Positions 22,716 to 33,985 of a stretch of 64,000 nt of DNA are shown in pieces. The DNA comes from Benincasa hispida (taxonomy: Eukaryota; Streptophyta; Magnoliopsida; Cucurbitales; Cucurbitaceae): NCBI RefSeq assembly GCF_009727055.1, contig NC_052351.1, forward strand, positions 61,520,922 to 61,584,921, in the 5' to 3' direction. Both the position numbers and the translations under genes were made by a program. The notes below the pieces were generated by a model. That model was given only the letters and a program-made list of their open reading frames with translations, did no database searches and was not told where the DNA came from. The first letter of the stretch is position 1, and each line of letters begins with the position of its first letter.

Positions 22716-24260
22716 ATATGCAAACCTTTGAAGAATTTTTCTTCAAGTATCCTTCGATCGTTCAGCAACTCGATCAGAGCACGATTTCAATGAACGGAAT
22801 GGCCAACAGCACGAATTGATGAATCCTCGATCACTAACGAGTCCAACTCGATCCTCAACCCTCGAAATGAATAGGAACACCACCACAAGTGTTACCTTGG
22901 TATTCTCAGTGTGAGAAACTTCACGCCCCGGATTACGTCCCGGGTCATTAGATAGGAACCCGAAAATGGGACCGTAGATCGGAAAGCGCCTTCTTAATCA
23001 CCCCATTCATCCAAAAGTGTATGGCTAACCCAGAGGAAAAGAGGAGATAGACGATCGAGTAGACAATCGAGTAAGTGGGCGATGGATGAAATCTATCGTA
23101 TAGACTAGATACTCGAACATTTAATAAGATGAAGCCTATCGTATAGATATTGCTACTCAATTGAGTAGCAACGAGTAAGCGAGTAACTATTATATAGTAC
23201 ACTTGGAACTCGATCGTGTAGGCTGTGAGACATTATTTTTAATAAAACGTTTTTACTCGATAGTTATTTCTTTTGTCAAGCGACTCAAAATGAATGATCT
23301 ACTAAATTTTGGAAAACCATTTTCCTTTTATCTTACAGTTATCATAACTTCCAATGACCCCCCACTCAATCAGTTATTAAAGAAAAAGAATTAATTATCA
23401 TATAATTATTATATTATAAATAGATATGATAACCAACTTAATATATTATATTTATAACCTATAGTTTTAATATTTCATCATATGAAACATATAAACCATA
23501 GTTCTTTTTCTACATTATGGTATTTAATATAAATCATATTTATATTAATTCCTCCAATTAATGTATCTAATACACCAAATCAATTATATCACGTATAATT
23601 GAATCAATTTAATTATATCACATATAATCAAATTTCCTCTTGTTAATTTGAACACTTCAAACTAGCCCAAAATATGATTCTCAACTTGAACCATTGAGCT
23701 ACTAAGGGGACCTTATGGACCTGTAGCTTGAAGCTCCAACGATACGTGAATAACTGACTAAACTCTTTAATCACGAGATCCACCATCCGTTTTCTGTTGG
23801 TCACTCCACTAAAGACTGATAATTGCACTCTTCGCACTATAGATATATTTTTGTATCCACTGGATATAACCAGTCAACAGTGCGATGACCCTTCACAAAT
23901 CGCTCCTAAGTACAGCTAGGCCAATTTACCATTTTACCCTTATAGTTACATTTAACTCCTTAAGTACCACTGATTCCTCTAATGAACAACAAGTCATAGT
24001 CCTACTATGACTGAGTCCTCTCTTCCAAAGAGAGGGTGTGGCCATTATGTTCAAGACCCAGAATCAACCTTTAAGGGAGCAATTTATCTGCTTACCCTTA
24101 CTTCGAGGAAGGAGTGAATTCCGTCTTGTGTAGATGAGTTTCCAGCTCCCTAATTAGACAAATCACTAAAATGGTAGGCTTGTTGAGTTGGTAATCTGGC
24201 CACTCTCACCCATAGAAATCAAAGGACTGCTCTCACGAGCTGGCGTTCCCAACTTACTCA

Positions 24261-24607
24261 GAATTAAGGTCATGTTACCTATGGTCATCCTAGTGAAATG
24301 TAAGTCTCAATTATCAATGGCGTTATATAAAGAGACTAATAATCTCTTGGTCCAGTCTTATACAAACTCTTTGTATAGGATACCTTGCTCGCATGTCTCC
24401 ACATGACTGGTAAAAAGCCTGTCTCTTATACACATCTAGATGTGTATAAGAGACAGGAATTAAGGTCATGTTACCTATGGTCATCCTAGTGAAATGTAAG
24501 TCTCAATTATCAATGGCGTTATATAAAGAGACTAATAATTTCTTGGTCCAGTCTTATACAAACTCTTTGTATAGGATACCTTGCTCGCATGTCTCCACAT
24601 GACTGGT
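24261..24607. repeat. 151-bp direct duplication around an adapter (artefact)
   Basis: 24261-24411 and 24457-24607 are the same sequence with one visible mismatch (AATCTCTTGG against AATTTCTTGG). They are separated by AAAAAGC and 38 bases of adapter. The other Cop4 LTR has this sequence only once (about 42202-42352). Confidence 0.95.
24419..24456. other. Untrimmed Nextera mate-pair junction adapter
   Basis: 24419-24437 is CTGTCTCTTATACACATCT, the 19-bp Tn5 mosaic end, and 24438-24456 is its exact reverse complement. Two mosaic ends joined head to head are the Illumina Nextera mate-pair circularisation junction. This is library sequence, not genome. Confidence 0.97.
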
Positions 24608-24918
24608 CAGGATCAGACCATTTGTAGCACTTTACAACACTTGTAACATCTATAAAGTGGGTCGTATCCGTAGTGTCACCAAGATAAAGTATCCCTCCTT
24701 TATCCTTATACTACAAACCATTTAGGTTATTACTTAAGGCATGATCCACTTATATGTCTCCACATACATGCTTAAGTTATATAAAATAACCACGGATATT
24801 AGTTTATTGGATTGAGTAAATGCTCATACAATAACACTTATTTTATTAATAACAATATGTTCACAAAATGTTTACAAACTACGAGACTACTAGGAGAATT
24901 AAAACACCAATCCCAATA

Positions 24919-25970
24919 ATCTCTCACTTGTCCTAATGCCTCAGGAGACTAATGTACAATACAAAAACAGTACAATATAAAATACACTAGGGCATACCCT
25001 ATACCACAGTATCATCTCCCATTTGCCCTAGACAAGGCGCCACATGTCCCATAGACCTAGACTCTCTAGATGACCCTCGAACACTTTAGCCGTGAGAACC
25101 TTTGCAAACGGATTAGCAACGTTGTACTCCGATGCGATCTTCATGACTATCACATCACCGCGATGCACAATCTCCCTAATCAAATGATACTTTCATTCGA
25201 TGTGCTTGCCTCTTAAGTGACTCTAAGGTTCCTTAGAATTTTCCACAGCCCCATTGTTATCACAATAGAGTGTGATCGGCAAAAAGACATATTTGGAACA
25301 ACTTCCAAATTGGTAAGGAACTTTCTAAGCCAAACAACCTCTTTAGCAGCTTCATAACCGGCTACGTCTTCGGCTACCATAGTGGAGTTCGTGATGCATC
25401 CTTGCTTGATGCTTCCCCAAACTATAGCCCCTCCATTCAGAGTGAACACTGTCCCTGATATCCATTTTTGAGAATCTCTATCAGTCTGAAAGTTAGAGTC
25501 TGTATATACTGTAAAGATCAAATCCTTATCTCCATACACGAACATATAGTCCCTCATTCTTCGAAGATACTTGAGGATTGTTTTGACAGTTGTCCAGTGA
25601 TCTAATCCTGAATTGGATTGATATCGACTGACAATCCCTACTATATAGAAAATGTCAGGTCTAGTACATAACATTGCATACATAAGGCTACCAACAGCCG
25701 ATGCATAGGGAATCTGTCTCATTTCCTCAACCTTTTGAGGTGTCTTAGGACACTGTTCCTTAGACAAAACAATTCCATGCTTGAAAGGTAATAAACCCCT
25801 CTTGAATTTTGTATCGAGTACCTGATCAACATCTTGTCAATATACGATGCCTGAGACAAGGCCAACCTTTTGTTCTTATGATCCCTTATGATTTGGATCT
25901 CTAGAACAAACTGTGCCTCTCTCAAATCTTTTATTTGGAATTGAGTGGCTAGCCACTTCTTAATATTAGT
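24919..25970 (-). pseudogene. Cop4 RNase H and C-terminal RT
   Basis: On the minus strand the frame runs from RT (LATQFQIKDLREAQFVLEIQ, near 25950-25890) through RNase H: MRQIPYASAVGSLMYAMLCT, then YTDSNFQTDRDSQKW with the first catalytic Asp, then WLRKFLTNLEVVP. It ends at a stop at 25028-25030. Several frame changes are present. GypB cuts RT at 25970, and it resumes at 35657. Confidence 0.87.
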
Positions 25971-28900
25971 TGATAATGGGCAGAAATGCACGTTATTACA
26001 ACGTGAATAAATAAAACAATGAGGGAATGCGATGGTAAAAATATACAAAATCATGTCCAAAAGCGATAAACTGAGAATGTTGCGATCACATGCGCCCATC
26101 GCATAAAAGCAGCTTATTTACTTATTTTGTGCAAGAAAAATGCGTCGGTGCAAAGTAAATTGCGATCCAAGGAATTTGGTGACCATGCACATTAAAAGAT
26201 CGCGATCGCAAAGCCATGCGATCATATGCGCTCGCGAGAATTTGCTCAAGTAGGTGGTCGCATAAAGACGGCGTATCAAGGTGATAGCATAATAAATCAT
26301 GATGGGATGGAAAGCTGATGATGGTCGAATCTGAATTTAGTTGACAAACTGTTAACGACACACTGTAGCAAGTACATTCAACTTTTCGGTGACCATTAAT
26401 CGGCGCATCAGACAGAAGATTTAATGACCTCCCACCATTGCAATCATTGGAGAGAAAAGCTTCTTCACCTTGAGCTCTATAAATACTGAAGGCCACCATC
26501 GTTAAAGAAGTTCACCACATACAAAAGATAAATCATATACAAATAGATAGTCGTTAATCAGTAGTTATTCATATACTTAGAAGGCGGAGGCGAGCGAAGA
26601 GAAGAAGACACCGAGAGATCATTCCTGGCTAGCTTGAAAGACTACCGGGAAGCGCTATAAACGAAGAGAGGGTCGACACTTGCGAGAGCAAAGATATTCT
26701 TCAAAACAGAGTAGAGTAAAAAGACAGTGTAAAAGCCACGGGAAACAAGACATTACTACCAGGCTTCTTATCCCTACTTTCCATTGTTGTTTTGTATTCT
26801 GACTTTATTTATAAAATGGAATTCTCATCTCAACATCTGTTCAATCTCTTCACATCTCGCATGAGTAGCTAAATTTCCGAATGGGTTGAGAAGTACTTAG
26901 CTAGCATGACCTAGGATCTTCACTTTATGCGATCATCTTGTTTTATGTATGCGTTATTCACCTTTTAGAGATACTTGAGAGAGTAGTCTAAAGACATAAT
27001 CTAGGCTTGAGAGAGTCAAATTAGAATCTAGGCTTGAGAAAGTCTTATTAGAATCGCATAAGCAAGAGATAGAAACTTAGACATAAGTTCTGTTTGCTAT
27101 TATGCATCGCATGCACCCTAGAAATAGGATAAGATAATATGCGGTCATCTTGTGTATATATGTATCATTCATCATCGAATAGACAAGAATAGAGGCTTAG
27201 ACATAAGTCCTATCGACATTATCATATACATCGCATGCATCCTAGAAATAGGAACTATGGCATTTGCATTGAGAGATGACATGCTTTTGTGTGTGTGTAG
27301 CATGATCGCATAACTTGAACGCAATCTTAGGAAGTGTTAGCTAAACCCCTTCTCAACGCATTCATCGCATACTCATTGTATTTTCGATTTCATCAACTCT
27401 TTATTCAAATCCGTCGCATAGAATTTATACTTAAACAAAATACCAACCAAATTTATTTGTTTTTTCCACCGCGAAGGAATCAATTTTACTGACGCATAAT
27501 AACTTAGTAGTCCCTGTGTTCGACCTTGGACTTACCAGGAAACCTAGTGAGATTTATACTTGGGTTTTACTAGAAAAACTTGCATGCACAACGCATAACT
27601 CATTGATGCTTGATTTTATGAAGTGAAATTATGGATGATATGCGATGGTGAAATTGCGTTGTGCACTCAAGTTTCCTCAGCGGAATCCAAGTGTAAATTC
27701 CATTGAGTTTGCTGGTAAGTCCAGGGTCGAACTTAGGGACTTGTGAAAACAGGTTGCGTTGGTAATTTTTATGAAAAATTTGTAGTAACCGAATAAATAA
27801 AGAAAGTGTTGAGATTGTTGTTTGCGTTAATGAAAAATAAACAAATACGACGGAGACTGAAAAGAGTTGATAAATTGGAAATGCGATGAGTATACGGTGA
27901 ACGGGTTGAGAAAGGTTTCGGCTAACACTTCCTAGGATGCATTCATGCTATGCGATCATGCAACATACATACAACAATAAACCACCTGTCGATGTGAATG
28001 CCACGACTTCTAAGGCTAGAATGCCTGCGATATATGCGCTAAGTCTATAAGACCTATAAATAAGCCTCTATTCTTATTTATGCGATGAAGAAATGACACA
28101 CACACAAATAAGACGACCACATAATGTCATTCCCATCTCTAGGATGCATGCGATGCAGGTTGACAAATAGAGCTTATCTCTAAGTCCCTATCTCTTGTTT
28201 ATGCAGTTCTAATCTTGCTCTCTCGAGTCTAGATTCTAACCTAGCTCTCTCGAGTCATTAGGTTCTTTCTTTAGACTCTCTCTCAAGTAGCTCTAAAGGG
28301 TATTTAGCACAACATAAACAAGACAATCGTAAGCAATAAACTTCCTAGGTCATGTTAGCTTAGTTTTTCTCAACCCATTTGACTAATTTAGCTACTCATG
28401 TGTGCTAAGAGAGTGAACAGATGTAGAAATAGAACTTCCGTTGTATAAATATAAAGATGAAGAGCCCTGTCCGTTAGAGGCAGAGAAACCAACATGCATT
28501 CAATCTTTTAATTGCTTTACAAAATAACAATGCAAGTATAGAATAAAGGGTCTGGTAGCAATCTCTTGCTGCCCAGGCTTTTACACTATTTTCTACTTGT
28601 GCTCAAAAGATAATCTCGCTCTTGCAAGAATCAGCCCGCTCTCTACTTCTTCGCCTTAAGGTTCTCTCTCGAGTTTCCCTGAGCAATCTTCGGAATCACC
28701 ACTCTTCTCTTGCCCCGCCTTAAAACGAAAGGAAAACTATACACAAAGACGAGCGAATTGAAGTATGAAATTTCGAACTACTGAACCCTTTTTTTGAAGG
28801 ATGCCCTTGGTATTTATAGAGCATCTAGGGTGAAAAGCGGCTTCTCTCTCATGATTGTACAGATGGGACGGCGTTAATTGCTTACTAATGCGCTAAATAA

Positions 28901-29371
28901 TTGTCACCGAAAAGCTGAATGTACTTGTGATCGTTATCGACCGTCAACTTAATTCGGATTCGACTGTCATCAGCTTTCTGTCCCATCACGATTAATTAGC
29001 CTTTCACCCAGATGCGCCCACCATGTTGCGCTGACCAAGTTGCGGCGATCCTTCTCGGCGAATATTTGCAAACACGATCACCGCAAAGCCTTGCGGTAAT
29101 GCTGCGCTCAACCAATGATTTCCTATGATCGCAATTTCCACCTTGCGTCATCACATATTCTACACAAAAATATAAAAATCAACTATTATAATGTGATGAA
29201 TGCATGTGACCGCAATATTATGAATTGATGCTTAATGGACGCAATTTAACATGTTTTATCAATGCAAGCTAACATTGTTTAAGAGCTTAGCACTAATAAC
29301 GTGAATTTCTGCTCGTTATCACTCATCACTGCAATTTCATACCATTATTTCATCATATTTACAACACATCA
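25971..29371 (+). repeat. GypB 5' LTR, interrupted
   Basis: The real LTR sequence is 25971-27603 plus 29327-29371, matching 33986-35656. It starts TGATAATGGGCAGAAATG and ends ACAACACATCA. A solo LTR at 27604-29321 splits it near its 3' end. CTATAAATAC near 26480 is a TATA-box candidate. Confidence 0.85.
27604..29321 (-). mobile_element. Solo LTR of the GypA family, inverted
   Basis: Reverse-complemented, this 1718-bp block matches the GypA LTR from TGATAACG to AAGCATCA. It has a perfect target duplication CTCAT (27599-27603 and 29322-29326). No internal region remains, so it arose by recombination between the two LTRs of a full element. Confidence 0.92.
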
Positions 29372-29378
29372 AGTTTTT

Positions 29379-29396
29379 TAGCACTGTTGTCGAGGA
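29379..29396 (+). other. GypB primer-binding site, decayed
   Basis: TAGCACTGTTGTCGAGGA matches the tRNA-Asp primer site of GypA at 13 of 18 positions. All five differences are G-to-A or C-to-T, as expected from deamination of methylated cytosine. Confidence 0.75.
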
Positions 29397-29607
29397 CTAC
29401 GACAGTACATATTGCGCTACAGTAGCTTTTTTATTTTCTTTGTAGCTTTTGATCTCTATGCACTGCCTCTCCTTTGGTAAGGGAAGAAGCGGGTGTCGTA
29501 TGAGTGAAGGAAACGTTCCTAAGCCCAACTACGACCCAGAGATTGAAAGAACGTTTAGAAGGAGACGAAGAAACAACTGCTAACAACAATAAGAGAAAAA
29601 TCCCAAC

Positions 29608-30447
29608 ATGGCGAAACAACCTGAAAACAGAGCAGCAAACGCAAACAATATCATGGAAAACCCCATTCTCCTGGTGAACGACCGCAATAAACCCATCCAG
29701 GACTATGCGTCGCCCAACCTTTATGATTTCTCCCCCGGAATCATGAGGCCAACCTTGGAAGGATCGAGGTTTGAGATGAAGCCGGTTATGTTGCAGATGA
29801 TTCAGATGGCCAGACAGTTTGGTGGAAGGCATGGCAAGGATCCACACACCCATCTCCGGAGTTTCGTCGAAATCTACAATACTTTTGTGTTCCTAAACAT
29901 CTTAGCTGAGGAAGTTTGACTAACGTTGTTCCTATTTTCACTATGCGATCAAACAAGGAAATGGGTCTATTCTCTCGAACCAAGGGAGATAATGTCTTGG
30001 GAACAAGTAGTAGAGAAGTTCATGAAGAAATACTTCCCCCCTACCGAGAACGCAAGAAGAAGGAAATTGATTACAAATTTTGAATAGGATATTGACGAAT
30101 CGCTCAGCGATGCCTGGGCGAAGTTTAAGAGATTGGTGCGAGATTGTCCGCACAATGGCTTACCTGACTATCTCCAAATGGAAATTTTTTATCACGGTTT
30201 GAACCATGCATCGCAGACAGCGGCTAATGCGGTAGGAGATGGAGGTCTACTTAACAAAACATATGATAAGGCTAAAAATATTCTTGATCACATATCAAAA
30301 AATTACGAAGACTGGAGGGAAAGTGATCAAAGATTGAAAATTCGAGAAGGTGACACAAAAAATGGGGCCATCACATCTAAAAAATCAAATGAATGCAATG
30401 ATGAATCTGATACAAGTGATGACATGCAGAAATACATGTCATCTTAG
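29608..30447 (+). pseudogene. GypB gag pseudogene
   Basis: Starts MAKQPENRAANANN and follows the GypA gag closely: HLRSFVEIYNTF, ARRRKLITNFE, DAWAKFKRLVRDCPHNGLPD, then NILDHISKNYEDWRESDQRL. Stops interrupt it at 29917-29919 (TGA) and near 30085 (TAG). Otherwise it stays in one frame, so it is better preserved than GypA gag. It ends just before the LTR-like block; the zinc-knuckle region is missing. Confidence 0.87.
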
Positions 30448-30465
30448 ATCTTTTACTTAGAATTA

Positions 30466-32530
30466 TGAAGGTTGTTAAGCATAATATGTGACAATTGTGC
30501 TAGGAATTCATGAGAAAATGAGTTTGCGTTGATCAGCATGATGAATCTTGGCTAACTCATTATTATACATTATTATGCGTTCAATGTTCTATTTTTGTAG
30601 CTAATACAGGAAGTGGACGCAAACGCGAAAATCGAATCACCGTATAGACGACCGCATGTAGAGAAACATTCCATCGCAAAGCTGAACACGTCGATCAACA
30701 CATGGATCTTGTGGTAATTAGCCGCATGCGTCCATCGCATGAGAGTTACGCTCGTCAAGCGATTGCAGTCATCGTATAAAGTTGCAATATTAAGCGAATG
30801 CGGTCATTGAATGATTGCGGCTACGCGATAACGCATACTAATGGGATCAACGCAAGGTTGATAGAATGAACGCATCAACACATCTACTTTGAGAAAATCA
30901 AAAGATGATGTTGACATTTCACCTACCATGCTGTTAACGGCAGAGGTTCAGAAAAGGACTAACGCGCCGAATGTCAGACTCAGAGCAGTCCATTAATGTT
31001 ATCGGCGATCCAAGCTCTATAAATAGAAGCCAATGAGCAGAAATTCAAGTTATCCAAGGTATTCGCTTAAGGTTGAATCCAAGGTTTTCGCCTGAGGTTC
31101 GCCTAGGGCGGATTCCTTGTGATCCAGACAAAATGTGTAAGAAGACGCTTGAGAGTTCTTCACCTCCTTCATCCATTCCGAGTGACGACCGGAGCCTTCG
31201 ACTAGAGCTAGATCTTGAGAGAGTCAGCTCTATCGCCATCTATGGCACCACCCGACAAGCCTTGACACACAATTCGCTGGAGAAAATCTTTGCTTCCAGC
31301 CGGTCATTTCATTTTCCTTTTCTTTTCTTATATTGTATTGTATAAATTTTGTGATTAAGGAATTAATACAATTTATTTTTCAATGCATTTCTTTGTTTCC
31401 TTCGACTCCATCTCCATCACCTTTTTAATATCTTTACCTTCATTGTAACACTTAGTGAGATTGCTAGGGTATCGCATACTTAGTCATGTGTACTAGGGAT
31501 ATGAAGCATGTAGCAACCCACTGAGAGGTGTACGTTGCGTGAGTGTGAGTAACCTTATTTTCTTAGTGTGAAGCTGCGGCAACGCCTATCTATAGGCTAA
31601 CGCATTGCTTGTCTATGAGTAAGGTCAACAACAACAACTGCCCGGGAGGGTAAGTGGTTGGTCGCATTAAGCAATGTTTGCATTGTTCATTAGGAATAGG
31701 AATAATCTTACGTTAGCCAAGTTCATGCTTACCTTGTCTTGTGTATGCGTCCATTGCACCTTTAGAACTACTCTAGAGAAGAGTCTAGAGAAAGAACCTG
31801 ACTTGAGAGAGCTAGGTTAGAATCGCTGCGTCGAGAGGGCTAGATTAGGTTTGCATAAGCAAGAATAGGGAACTTAGGATAAGCTCTGTTTGCTAGCACC
31901 ACGTATGCACCCTACGGATAGGATATTGCATGCGTCCAAGAAGTAGGATAAGGTGTATGCGGCAACCATGTTCATGCGCGGAGAGTTAGTGAGCGGGTTA
32001 ATGAGGTCTAGGCAGGCATAGGCTTCTCAGCAACATCGCAGATACACCGCATACGTCCTAGAGTTAGGTTCACGTGTGTGTAGCATGATTGCATGGCTTG
32101 CGTTGACTAAGGTTGCCCTTACGATCACTCTTAAGTATTGCAATGAAAACATCTCCGCATTTTATCTATTTTCCTATTCATTCATTTCATGTCAAGTGTT
32201 GTCGCATCTCTAGCTCTCATGCATATTCTTATTGTATTGTATGTTAGATAGGAGTAGGAGTAGGATTAACTTAGCAACCTCCCTTCCATTCCTTTATTTA
32301 AACTGTCACAGCATGCACATCACCGCATTCATTTTGCTACAAGTCCTTGAGTTCAACCTCGGATCATCCGAGAAACTTGCATTCACGTTATACTTGGCGT
32401 GAGTGCAAGAAAACTTGTGACAGGACGCATGGTCATCGCATACATTCGTTAACGCATTATCATTCCAATGCATGATCATCGACGCATGACTATCAACGCA
32501 TATCTTAAGAACATGCATTGCATATTGCGT
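30466..32530 (+). mobile_element. Third LTR-type block inside GypB
   Basis: About 2 kb of non-coding sequence with the same layout as the GypA and GypB LTRs: a GTGCTAGGAATTC start block, dense GCGAT/ATCGC words, CTCTATAAATAGAAG near 31015 (TATA box), and late CTAGAAGTAGGATAAG and TTCAACCTCGGATCATCC blocks. It differs enough to be its own family. A start at 30466 (TGAAGG) is inferred by alignment to GypA; the end is uncertain and no target duplication was found. Confidence 0.55.
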
Positions 32531-32580
32531 CCACGGGATTTTAGTTGTTGAATAATTTGATTTCTAATTTTCTGTCACCA

Positions 32581-32703
32581 GCAGTTGAGTTAACCAATGA
32601 GGACGGGACCAATGCCTTCAAAGTCAACGGGCAAAGAGTCAAGATATATCACGGGGGAGACTTGCATCGTGAGAAAACCTCTGTGGACCTGAGGAATTCC
32701 TGA
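32581..32703 (+). pseudogene. Integrase C-terminal fragment (gypsy)
   Basis: Forty codons reading VELTNEDGTNAFKVNGQRVK and then IYHGGDLHREKTSV up to TGA. The FKVNGQR-K-Y-GG pattern is the usual C-terminus of plant gypsy integrases. It probably belongs to GypB; it could belong to the LTR-C element. Confidence 0.7.
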
Positions 32704-33985
32704 CTGAAGAAGAAATGAGCAGTCCCTACGATAGTATGCGATACAAACTCATCAGAGATTTAATTTTTTTGAAGTATCCTTTTTATATCTGTATTTCATG
32801 AATTTACTCTACCTTTTTTCATAAACATCACATTTCAAAAATATATATATATATTTTCAACTTTTTTTTTTTCATATTTTTGACCCTCTTGATTTTGTAG
32901 CAACAATCATGGTAAACGATTGTGGTAGAGCAACGCAATAACCGAAAAATGTGACCAGTTTGTTAGCCCATCGCAATCGAAGGATCAACCCGCCGCAAAG
33001 AAGGATTCGATCACAGATGATGTGGGCAACAGAGCAAATTTAGGGGTTGTATCTTTCTTTGACTTTTTTATTCCAAATTTTGCACTCGCGTATCTCATTC
33101 TTAACATTGATAATTTTACCATTACATCCTCTTTAGTTGGCACAATCATTGAATGATTGATTTAGTCGCCACAATGTTTTCCATACCAATTATGATTTCA
33201 ATGATGAAACACATGCCTCTATTTCTCATCGCATGTACTAAAATCAACTTAATTTCAGGACAGTCAATTCATGAAATATTTCTAGAAGTTAGTGGTCCAC
33301 CAGCTTTCTTTCAAAATGATCTTTACGAAACTTCCTAAGAGCATCGCATGAATCATTAAAGTCTATCAGTAATGAGGACATTGCTGCGTTTAAATTTGGG
33401 GGAGCCAGTATTTGTTTTCAACCTTGCTACCTTTAGACATTTTAAAAAAAATCATAACGTTGAGATTGGATCTTACTCGTAGTTGGATGTCCGCATGACA
33501 CCCGTGGTGGCGAGCCAAAACGAAGGTAAGAATCATGATCAATGCATAAATCAAGTGATCACAACTCCGATGCCAAATGGGCATGAGCTTAGACTGAGAA
33601 AGAGCGCCTTGCTCGTAGTTGGATGCTCGCATGACACCCATAGGTGCAAGCCAAAACGAAGGCAAGGCACTTGGATCAGCGCAAGGTCACATCTAAACTG
33701 CACAAGGATAAAAATATCATTTGGAAACACCCCAGTTGGAAATTTTTTTGAAATAAATCATGCGATGTCCTCGAAACAAGTAAAGTCTTTTTGAAGGTTA
33801 AACTTGTGGTCCCTAAGTTTTAGAAATATTTTAGGAAGAGACCAGGATAGAAATTAAGAAGATTTTGGTTCATAAAATTTGAATAAGGCACCTTAAGAAA
33901 TCCAGGTAAGGAAAAGGCGGCTGACTTTCTAAAGAAAATCTTTAGTTTATACGTGAGGACAAGCATTGTTTTAAATTCAGGGGTG
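32704..33985 (+). other. GypB 3' non-coding region and polypurine tract
   Basis: Matches the GypA 3' region, including the doubled TAGTTGGATG motif (33480 and 33618). It ends in AAATTCAGGGGTG (33973-33985), the polypurine tract next to the LTR. No gene. Confidence 0.7.

Larger units (their letters stand above)
22716..24918 (-). repeat. Cop4 3' LTR, proximal part
   Basis: Matches 40737-42660 of the 5' LTR throughout. Its outer end reads CCAATCCCAATA, where the other LTR has CCAATCCCAACA. On the minus strand it is preceded by the purine-rich GGACAAGTGAGAGAT. It holds two units of the 43-bp minisatellite (from 23086) where the other LTR has three. It also contains the adapter artefact at 24419-24456, which inflates its length by 196 bp. 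Confidence 0.87.

Noticed and set aside
24419..24456. Perfect 38-bp palindrome as a transposon end or protein-binding site
   Set aside because: It is exactly two Tn5 mosaic ends head to head with duplicated flanks, so a sequencing adapter.
29431..29853. 140-aa minus-strand ORF opposite GypB gag
   Set aside because: It is the shadow of the gag gene on the other strand; no domain is seen and its frame overlaps the capsid coding.
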